DNA of 10,383 nt from JBDTMC01 sp039934475. GTDB taxonomy: Bacteria > Acidobacteriota > Terriglobia > Bryobacterales > Bryobacteraceae. The DNA lies in contig JBDTMC010000279.1 in assembly GCA_039934475.1 (NCBI GenBank), positions 1 to 10,383 of the forward strand, given 5' to 3'. This document shows positions 1 to 5,844 of the stretch, one piece after another (the first letter of the stretch is position 1; each line of letters starts with the position of its first letter). A program made the position numbers and the translations under genes. The notes below the pieces were generated by a model, which searched no databases, was not told where the DNA came from, and saw only the letters and a list, made by a program, of their open reading frames with translations.

Positions 1-1
1 A

Positions 2-1798
2 AAGACTTACGGGAAGCGCGGCGAGGCGGTGGTCGCGAAGAACTTCGCTGCCGTTGACGCGTCGCTCGCCAACCTTCATCAGGTGGACGTCCACACTGCC
101 ATCACCAGCACGTTCGATCTGCGGCCCCCAGTGCCTGCGGCGGCGCCCGACTTCGTCAGAAACGTGCTCGGCGCCATCATCTCCGGTGACGGTGACTCCC
201 TGCCGGTGAGCGCCATGCCCATCGACGGAACCTTCCCCACGGCCACCGCGCAGTGGGAGAAGCGGAACATTGCGCTCGAGATTCCAGTGTGGGACGACCA
301 GATCTGCATTCAGTGCGGCAAGTGCGTCCTGGTTTGCCCCCACGCCGTGATCCGCGCCAAGATGTACGATACCGCTTATCTCGACAAGGCGCCCCAGACC
401 TTCAAGTCCGCCGAAGCGCGCTGGAAAGACTACAAGCACCTCAAGTACACCCTTCAGGTAGCGCCTGAGGACTGCACTGGTTGCGGCCTCTGTGTCCAGG
501 TCTGCCCAGTGAAGAGCAAGAGCGAATCGAAGCACAAGGCCATCAATATGGCCGACCAGGCTCCGCTGCGCGATCCCGAGGCGAAGAACTGGGACTACTT
601 CCTAAACCTGCCCGAATTTGACAGAAAGCCGCTTTCTCTCACGCAAGTGAAGGACATTCAAATCCTTCAGCCGCTGTTCGAGTTCTCCGGCGCCTGCACG
701 GGTTGCGGCGAAACGCCTTACATCAAGTTGATGACCCAGCTTTTCGGCGACCGCGCCATCGTTGCCAACGCCACTGGATGCTCTTCCATCTACAGCGGCA
801 ACCTGCCGACAACGCCCTACGCCTCCAATGCCGACGGCCGCGGTCCGGCATGGTCGAACTCACTGTTCGAAGACAACGCCGAGTTCGGTCTCGGCATGCG
901 TCTCTCCATTGACAAACAAACCGAGTACGCCCGGGAACTGGTGGGCCGCCTCAGCGCGCACATCGGAGACGAACTCGCTAAAGAGCTTCTCGACGCCGAC
1001 CAAACCTCGGAAGCCGGCATCGAGGCACAGCGCGGCCGTGTAGCCACGCTGAAGAGCAAGGTCGTGGGCGTCAATTCGCGCGACGCCCGCGACCTGCTAA
1101 GTCTCGCCGACGTTCTCGTAAAGAAGAGCGTGTGGATCATCGGCGGCGACGGTTGGGCCTACGACATCGGCTACGGTGGCCTCGACCACGTCTTTGCTTC
1201 CGGCCGCAACGTCAATATCCTCGTGCTCGACACTGAGGTCTATTCGAATACCGGCGGCCAGATGTCGAAGTCGACGCCGCGCGGTGCTGTAGCCAAGTTC
1301 GCTGCCGGCGGCAAACCCTTCGCCAAGAAAGACCTGGCCCTGATGGCGGTCGCCTACGGGTCTGTCTACGTCGCCCGTGTCGCCATGGGTTCCAGTGACA
1401 TGCAGACCGTGAAGGCGTTCAACGAAGCAGAAGCCTGGAACGGGCCCTCGCTGATCATCGCGTATAGCCACTGCATCGCTCACGGCTACGACCTCCTGTA
1501 TGGTTTGGAGCAGCAGAAGCTGGCCGTGCAGTCAGGCCATTGGCCCCTGTTCCGCTACAACCCGGCACTGGTGGCGGCGAGCAAGAATCCGTTCCAGCTC
1601 GATTCCAAGGGACCCTCGATTCCACTCGAAAAGTATATTTACAACGAGACCCGCTACACCATGCTCCGGCACAGTAATCCGGAAGCAGCGGCCGAGCTTC
1701 TGAAGTTGGCCCAGCAGGATGTCAACGACCGCTGGCGCCACTACGAGTACTGGGCGAACATGTCGGCTCCGGCGGCTGCCCCAACGGAAAGCCACTAG
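2..1798 (+). CDS. nifJ: Pyruvate:ferredoxin (flavodoxin) oxidoreductase, C-terminal half
   Basis: PFOR oxidatively decarboxylates pyruvate with CoA to acetyl-CoA and CO2 and passes electrons to ferredoxin or flavodoxin in the cytoplasm. The frame is open from base 2 (reading KTYGKRGEAVV), so the gene begins upstream. 598 residues are visible of a family that is usually about 1,170-1,200 long. In fragment numbering, the EKR region comes first. Two ferredoxin-type 4Fe-4S motifs follow: Cys102/105/108/112 and Cys158/161/164/168. The C-terminal thiamine-diphosphate domain has GDG at 382-384 and the YSNTGGQMSKSTP stretch. Cys232, 235, 260 and 491 have the spacing (3, 25, 231) I recall for the proximal-cluster cysteines of the Desulfovibrio africanus enzyme, so all three clusters look intact. 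A GTG at 29 is an internal valine codon, not a start. The next gene follows after 34 bases, which suggests one operon. The enzyme implies some anaerobic or low-oxygen metabolism. Confidence 0.97.
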   Translation, partial: KTYGKRGEAVVAKNFAAVDASLANLHQVDVHTAITSTFDLRPPVPAAAPDFVRNVLGAIISGDGDSLPVSAMPIDGTFPTATAQWEKRNIALEIPVWDDQICIQCGKCVLVCPHAVIRAKMYDTAYLDKAPQTFKSAEARWKDYKHLKYTLQVAPEDCTGCGLCVQVCPVKSKSESKHKAINMADQAPLRDPEAKNWDYFLNLPEFDRKPLSLTQVKDIQILQPLFEFSGACTGCGETPYIKLMTQLFGDRAIVANATGCSSIYSGNLPTTPYASNADGRGPAWSNSLFEDNAEFGLGMRLSIDKQTEYARELVGRLSAHIGDELAKELLDADQTSEAGIEAQRGRVATLKSKVVGVNSRDARDLLSLADVLVKKSVWIIGGDGWAYDIGYGGLDHVFASGRNVNILVLDTEVYSNTGGQMSKSTPRGAVAKFAAGGKPFAKKDLALMAVAYGSVYVARVAMGSSDMQTVKAFNEAEAWNGPSLIIAYSHCIAHGYDLLYGLEQQKLAVQSGHWPLFRYNPALVAASKNPFQLDSKGPSIPLEKYIYNETRYTMLRHSNPEAAAELLKLAQQDVNDRWRHYEYWANMSAPAAAPTESH

Positions 1799-1832
1799 CG
1801 GAACAACGAAAGATTAAGGAGAGCCATTAGCC

Positions 1833-2846
1833 ATGATCGACCTCAGCACCACCTACATGGGATTAAATCTGCGGAGCCCGCTGGTGGCCTCCGCCTCGCC
1901 CCTGTGCAAAGACATCGGCAACATACTACGCCTCGAGGATGCCGGCGCTTCCGCCGTTGTCCTGCACTCGCTCTTCGAAGAGCAGATCACCATCGAGAGC
2001 CAGGAACTGGACCGCTACCTCTCGGAATCCACCGACAGTTTCGCCGAAGCCTCATCCTACTTCCCGGACATGGGTTCGTACAACATCGGGCCGCACGGCT
2101 ATCTGGAACACATCCGCAAGGCCAAAGCCGCGGTTGACGTGCCCATCATCGCCAGTCTTAATGGGATTTCTACGGGCGGCTGGATCCGCTACGCCCGCGA
2201 GATGGAGCAGGCCGGCGCCGATGCCCTCGAACTCAACATCTACTACCTGCCCACCGATCTGGAAATGACCTGCGCCCAAGTGGAGCAGATCTACTGCGAC
2301 CTGGTAAGCCACGTCAAAGCCAGCATCCGCATCCCCGTGGCCGTCAAGCTAGGCTCCATGTTCAGCGCGATTCCGAATTTCTGCAAGAGGATGGACGAGG
2401 CTGGCGCCGACGCGCTGGTACTGTTCAATCGCTTCTATCAGCCCGATTTCGACCTCGAATCGCTGGAAGTAGTCCCGAATCTCACACTCAGTGACTCCAG
2501 CGAACTCCGTCTACGGCTTCACTGGGCGGCGATCCTGTTCGGCCGCATCCGTCCCGACATCGCCATCACGGGCGGCGTTCACACCGCGGAAGATGTCATC
2601 AAATCGGTTATGGCCGGCGGTCGCGTGGCGTGCCTGACCAGCGCCCTGTTGCGTCACGGCCCCAGCTATCTGGAGCGTCTGGAAGAGGATATCCTCGATT
2701 GGATGGAGCAACACGAATATGAGTCTGTCCGCCAGATGCGGGGCAGCATGTCTGCCGTGTCTGTCGCCGAACCAGCGGCATTTGAGCGCGCCAACTACAT
2801 GAAGGTTCTCTCCAACTACGCGCTGCGCTCATCGCTTCGCGCATAA
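1833..2846 (+). CDS. Dihydroorotate dehydrogenase-like FMN-barrel protein linked to PFOR
   Basis: A 337-residue protein of the dihydroorotate dehydrogenase superfamily (FMN-binding TIM barrel, cytoplasmic). The ATG is preceded by AAGGAG at 1816-1821, 11 bases upstream. Visible landmarks are the N-terminal GLNLRSPLVASASPL strand, Lys172 in VAVKL (the usual FMN-contacting lysine), and a C-terminal phosphate-binding region with ITGGVHTAEDV (Gly247-Gly248) and MAGGR. Real class 1 enzymes carry an Asn-x-Ser-Cys-Pro-Asn motif with the catalytic base. Here the equivalent site reads N135-I-Y-Y-L-P140, so the catalytic Cys/Ser is absent and pyrimidine synthesis is unlikely. Such proteins are commonly annotated 'dihydroorotate dehydrogenase-like' beside nifJ, with no role I know to be established. 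The position directly behind nifJ suggests a redox job connected with PFOR. That role is inference; the fold assignment is firm. Confidence 0.9.
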   Translation: MIDLSTTYMGLNLRSPLVASASPLCKDIGNILRLEDAGASAVVLHSLFEEQITIESQELDRYLSESTDSFAEASSYFPDMGSYNIGPHGYLEHIRKAKAAVDVPIIASLNGISTGGWIRYAREMEQAGADALELNIYYLPTDLEMTCAQVEQIYCDLVSHVKASIRIPVAVKLGSMFSAIPNFCKRMDEAGADALVLFNRFYQPDFDLESLEVVPNLTLSDSSELRLRLHWAAILFGRIRPDIAITGGVHTAEDVIKSVMAGGRVACLTSALLRHGPSYLERLEEDILDWMEQHEYESVRQMRGSMSAVSVAEPAAFERANYMKVLSNYALRSSLRA

Positions 2847-2854
2847 GTCTACAT

Positions 2855-2992
2855 ATGTGCGCACAGGGTAAAGAACGATTGCCTGTTGTCTCGATCCCGT
2901 GCGCGGATTGCAAAGGCGCCCGCTGTCCCCGCCATGGGGGCTGGCGCGGCGTCCTCGCTTGGATCCTCTGCCGGCTCGGCCTCGCGACTTAG
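2855..2992 (+). CDS. Possible 45-residue cysteine-containing small protein
   Basis: An ATG-to-TAG reading frame starts 8 bases after the stop of the dihydroorotate-dehydrogenase-like gene. The peptide has four cysteines besides one next to the initiator counted among them: Cys2, Cys16, Cys19 and Cys24, plus a later Cys39, so five in all. The core is CADCKGARCPRHG, a C-x2-C-x4-C arrangement followed by a histidine, as in very small zinc-binding peptides. A hydrophobic stretch (VLAWILCRLGLA) closes it. No Shine-Dalgarno sequence is visible before the ATG, so translation would depend on coupling to the upstream gene. I do not recognise a family. A chance ORF in GC-rich DNA is the main alternative, hence the low confidence. 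Confidence 0.25.
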   Translation: MCAQGKERLPVVSIPCADCKGARCPRHGGWRGVLAWILCRLGLAT

Positions 2993-3003
2993 CTATAGGT
3001 AGC

Positions 3004-3035
3004 GCGGCGACCTCTTGTACTCAAGCAAGCGCCGC
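3004..3035. repeat. Imperfect hairpin in the gap after the PFOR operon
   Basis: GCGGCG at 3004-3009 pairs with CGCCGC at 3030-3035. Inside it, CTTG at 3014-3017 pairs with CAAG at 3022-3025 around a TACT loop, with a four-by-four internal loop between the stems. No T-run follows, so it is not a convincing intrinsic terminator by itself. It could be an extra 3' end structure of the plus-strand operon. Confidence 0.3.
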
Positions 3036-3065
3036 CATCTGGTTACACTCGTGCCAACCAAATGC

Positions 3066-3105
3066 GAAGAGGGCGGAGCCGCCTTGCAGCGGCTCCGCCC
3101 TCTTC
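3066..3105. terminator. Bidirectional hairpin terminator between convergent genes
   Basis: A perfect 17-base-pair stem (3066-3082 with 3089-3105, GAAGAGGGCGGAGCCGC on the left arm) has a six-base loop. It lies 24 bases beyond the stop of the minus-strand secreted protein gene and 219 bases beyond the plus-strand operon. It can therefore end transcripts from both sides. The T-tracts are weak on both sides (TTCTTATG on plus, GCATTTGG on minus), so termination may rest on stem strength or be Rho-assisted. Confidence 0.75.
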
Positions 3106-3129
3106 TTATGTGCTGACTGATCGTGCCGA

Positions 3130-5541
3130 CTAGTTCGCTACGTTGGCCACGACAGTCGCCGAACTGGAGTTGCCGGCCGTGTCTGTAGCCTTGATCGTGA
3201 ACGTGTGAGATCCGTTGGTGGCGGTGCGTGAATCCCAAACGATGTAGTATGGCGTGGACGTCAAGACACCGAGTTGGACGCCGTCGACAAAGAAGGCAAC
3301 CGATGCCAGGACGCCGCCGACTTTCGGAAGTGTGACCACCGCCGGGGATCCCCAGGCCGACTTGTTCCCCGTTGCGTCCGTCGCGCGCACCTGATACATG
3401 TACGTCGTTCCAACACCAACGTCGTAAGTGGCAGCAGAGAAGGCTAGGGTCTTGGTAATCGTGGAACCGCTGGCCGGTTTCGACACGGAAACCGTCGGCG
3501 CCACGTTGTCCGGGTTCGGTGCGGCGTCGGTGTCGAGGAAGTTCGTGTTCTGGATTCCGGTCTGGAGCAACCCGAAGGCTCCTGCCGTGCCCTTTCGCTT
3601 CTGAATGTCATAGCCGAAAACGCCAACGCCGTCGGTCGACGCGTTCCAGGAGATGTTGATGTTGGGTGTACCCGCATTGGCTCCGGTGACGCCGGACGGC
3701 ACGGTCGGCGCCTGCCAGTCCTTGGTGGTCGCGCAGGAACTCGGGCCGAAGTCAGATAACAGTAGGACCAGATCCTGGGTCTTGATCTGGTAGCAGTACG
3801 TCGTATTGGACTGCTGTAGGCCGCTGTCCGTGTAGTTGAGCGGGCTGGCGGTGACTTTCGTCAGGTAGTTGAACGGTCCGCCGGCAACACTACGGTAGAT
3901 GTGGTAAGCACCGATGCCGGCCTGGCCGGTGTTATCGGTTGCGCCTGACCAGGCGATTCTCATCGAAGAAGTCACCGGAGTTCCCTGCACCACGCCGCCC
4001 GCCGTCACAGTGGTCGACGTCGGTGGGGTGGGAGGCGTGGTGTCATTCGTGCAAACGGAGGGCAATGTGGTCGCGGTCTTATTGTTCTTGAAGTCGAACG
4101 CGGTCACTGTGTATACGTAGCATTTCCCATTCGCCAGGCCAGTCTCCTGGAAGTTGTTTTCTATGGTCGTGACGGACGTCACCCCTTGACGCGCGATCGT
4201 GTACTTGTAGATGCCGGTGTCGTCAGACGACCCCAGGTTCAGTACAATCTGCGTCGGATAGACCGTCGAAGTCACCACCGGAGCCGTCGGAGGAGTGACA
4301 TCGGCCGGGTTCATGATCAAGTTGTACCAGGTGCTACCTGTGGTCGATACGGAGGGCGTAGTGATTGCCGTACCAGCCGCTGCCGCTCTCAGATTGAAGA
4401 GATCGGAGGGCGGCAGCGTCTGCGTGCTGCTGTCGTAGATGATGTACGCACGGAGGTTCTGCGACCAGAATGCCGCCATGTAGTCTACATGCTGGTAATA
4501 CGACCAGTTTGTGATCGCTTGCAGGAATTGGGTATCCAGCTGCGCCCAGAAACTGAAGACGTCACGCCCATAGATCACGGAGGAAGGATAGAACGGACTG
4601 TTGAATTCCGAATCTCGCACTTTATACGCCCACGCTTCGGAGATCGTCAGCTTCTTACCCGCGTTCTTGGCGATGGTCGCAATCGTATTCATGCGCGACA
4701 GAAAGTCGCGGATTACCGGATAGATGTGGATGTCGATGGAATCGAGATTTGCAATCGCGGCGTATCCGTTGATGTAGTCGAAGGGGGTCTTCCCGTTTAC
4801 ATCGTTCGGCAGCCAGGGCCCGATGCCCGCGCCGATTGGCATGGTCGCGCCCGTCGCTTTTACCGACGTTAGGATAGTGTTCAGCAGGTTGAGACTGCCG
4901 GGCAGCGTGTAGACTTCTGGCTTGCCTGACTGCATGGCTTCCGTGTCGGGTTCCTGCAGTACGTTGAGGTAGTCGGGCTGCAACTGCGTCGCGATCAACG
5001 CCGCCTGGCTCGCCCGGCCGTTCATGTAGTCGTTCAGACTCAGCGAGTTGTAGTAGGGCGACACGTTCAACGGCGAGAACACCGGATCCGAAAAGATGGC
5101 GCCGGTCTCGACTATCAGTTTTAGGCCGGATGCCCGGATGGCGGATGCAACACCCTGATAGAAGGTCAAGTACGCTGCCGACTGGCCGCCGTAGGCGTCG
5201 AACCCAGCGTCCAGGACGGGATAATCAATGTTGACCACCACTCCTTTGGCGCCCATCGCCTTCAGTCCCCCCAACTCACGCGTCATGGAATTGAAGTTCG
5301 CCGGAGTTAAAATAGTGGCGCCGCTATTCGAATTGGCGGTCGACAAATGGGCTGAGAACGTAACGGCTGGCTTCGAGCCATTCCAGACCGCGAGCGTAGA
5401 ATTATTAAAAGAAGCGATCGAAGTCTGCATAGTACTATTCAGGTCCTGGTACTCTGCAGGCACCGTTTGCGCTTGGGCAGCAGTACTCGCTAGCCCTGAA
5501 AAAAGCGCGGCAAACATAGCCTTAAATATAATCTTTTTCAT
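3130..5541 (-). CDS. Secreted GH-A-like TIM-barrel protein with FN3 and Ig-like tail (803 aa)
   Basis: A predicted exported putative glycoside hydrolase. AAAGGAG lies 7 bases before the ATG and fixes the start. A signal peptide runs to about Ala24 (AQA|QT). Residues about 30-400 look like a (beta/alpha)8 barrel of clan GH-A type. Glu197 in YLNVLQEPDTE fits the strand-4 acid/base, His272/Tyr274 in IDIHIYPV fits strand 6, and Glu302 in TISEAW fits the strand-7 nucleophile. The residue before Glu197 is Gln where the clan normally has Asn. The tail holds FN3-like domains at about 415-500 and 504-606, a third starting at 611, and a C-terminal Ig-like domain. The third FN3 and the Ig-like domain look interleaved: residues 677-711 and 712-742 seem exchanged. 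The protein is paralogous to the product of 5845-7917 across the whole barrel. I cannot name a CAZy family or a substrate. A non-catalytic carbohydrate-binding barrel is possible, but keeping both glutamates argues against it. Confidence 0.9.
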   Translation of the reverse strand: MKKIIFKAMFAALFSGLASTAAQAQTVPAEYQDLNSTMQTSIASFNNSTLAVWNGSKPAVTFSAHLSTANSNSGATILTPANFNSMTRELGGLKAMGAKGVVVNIDYPVLDAGFDAYGGQSAAYLTFYQGVASAIRASGLKLIVETGAIFSDPVFSPLNVSPYYNSLSLNDYMNGRASQAALIATQLQPDYLNVLQEPDTEAMQSGKPEVYTLPGSLNLLNTILTSVKATGATMPIGAGIGPWLPNDVNGKTPFDYINGYAAIANLDSIDIHIYPVIRDFLSRMNTIATIAKNAGKKLTISEAWAYKVRDSEFNSPFYPSSVIYGRDVFSFWAQLDTQFLQAITNWSYYQHVDYMAAFWSQNLRAYIIYDSSTQTLPPSDLFNLRAAAAGTAITTPSVSTTGSTWYNLIMNPADVTPPTAPVVTSTVYPTQIVLNLGSSDDTGIYKYTIARQGVTSVTTIENNFQETGLANGKCYVYTVTAFDFKNNKTATTLPSVCTNDTTPPTPPTSTTVTAGGVVQGTPVTSSMRIAWSGATDNTGQAGIGAYHIYRSVAGGPFNYLTKVTASPLNYTDSGLQQSNTTYCYQIKTQDLVLLLSDFGPSSCATTKDWQAPTVPSGVTGANAGTPNINISWNASTDGVGVFGYDIQKRKGTAGAFGLLQTGIQNTNFLDTDAAPNPDNVAPTVSVSKPASGSTITKTLAFSAATYDVGVGTTYMYQVRATDATGNKSAWGSPAVVTLPKVGGVLASVAFFVDGVQLGVLTSTPYYIVWDSRTATNGSHTFTIKATDTAGNSSSATVVANVAN
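3316..3513 (-). other. Apparent exchange of two adjacent blocks inside the 803-aa gene
   Basis: In coding order, 3513-3409 (residues 677-711, PDNVAPTVSVS to DVGVG) reads as the first half of a bacterial Ig-like domain. 3408-3316 (residues 712-742, TTYMYQVRATDATGNKSAW to LPKVG) reads as the last two strands of an FN3 domain. Swapping them restores two ordinary domains: FLDTDAAPN joins TTYMYQVRATDATGN, and AATYDVG joins GVLASVAFFVDG. Both lengths (105 and 93) are multiples of three, so the frame is kept. Val-Gly codons recur at the breakpoints. Confidence 0.7.
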
Positions 5542-5608
5542 GGTTTACTCCTTTTACCCTCTTAGCTCAGTCGATTTGTTGTGACTGGTTTTCAATCTTT
5601 TCGGACGT

Positions 5609-5640
5609 TAGTACTGAGTGTTCTAGGACTATCAGTACTA
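5609..5640. repeat. Dyad TAGTACTGA / TCAGTACTA at the expected transcript start
   Basis: Perfect 9-base arms (5609-5617 and 5632-5640) flank a 14-base spacer. The dyad begins within a few bases of the transcription start predicted from the promoter at 5649-5678. It could act as an operator or fold as a hairpin at the 5' end of the mRNA. Each arm contains the palindrome AGTACT, which recurs at 5431-5436 and 5482-5487 inside the first codons of the gene. Confidence 0.45.
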
Positions 5641-5648
5641 CACAATCG

Positions 5649-5678
5649 AGTATAAGGGCATGGTTGGGGTTTTGGCAA
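5649..5678 (-). promoter_or_regulatory. Sigma-70-type promoter for the 803-aa secreted protein
   Basis: On the minus strand, TTGCCA (5673-5678) and TATACT (5649-5654) are separated by 18 bases. They give a leader of about 100 bases before the ATG at 5541. A separate promoter here, with a terminator just upstream at 5728-5769, means this gene need not be read from its neighbour. The 5542-5844 gap otherwise holds the dyad at 5609-5640 and that terminator. I see no gene in it. Confidence 0.5.
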
Positions 5679-5727
5679 TAGAATTTTTGATCAACATCCC
5701 TGCCGTGGGAGTTGGCGGTAGATGTGT

Positions 5728-5769
5728 GGCGCCCTTCCTGTTCCTTCGCACGGAATCGGGAAGGGCGCC
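5728..5769. terminator. Hairpin terminator downstream of the 690-aa secreted protein
   Basis: GGCGCCCTTCC (5728-5738) pairs perfectly with 5759-5769. Pairing continues through T-G, G-C, one bulged T (5756) and TTCC/GGAA, to a seven-base loop at 5745-5751. That makes 17 pairs in all. It lies 75 bases past the TAA at 5845. The minus-strand side has no clear T-tract; the plus-strand side has only TTT. It separates the two tandem secreted protein genes. Confidence 0.65.
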
Positions 5770-5844
5770 TTTGTGGTGTCCACTCAACGGTGGTGACTAG
5801 CCCGAAACGGCAGGTAAACCTATGGACCCTTGGGTGTCAGGCAG

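Noticed and set aside
29..31. GTG at 29 as the start of the PFOR gene
   Set aside because: The frame stays open upstream and encodes the conserved TYGKRGEAVV stretch, so this is an internal codon of a truncated gene.
2993..3065. Possible tRNA-like or riboswitch element in the gap ending in CCAACCA
   Set aside because: The region does not fold into a cloverleaf with an anticodon arm. The only structure is a simple imperfect hairpin.
4186..4872. 228-codon plus-strand frame inside the 803-aa gene
   Set aside because: The sequence is Arg/Asp/Val rich with no domain, and it lies antisense to a well-supported secreted protein.
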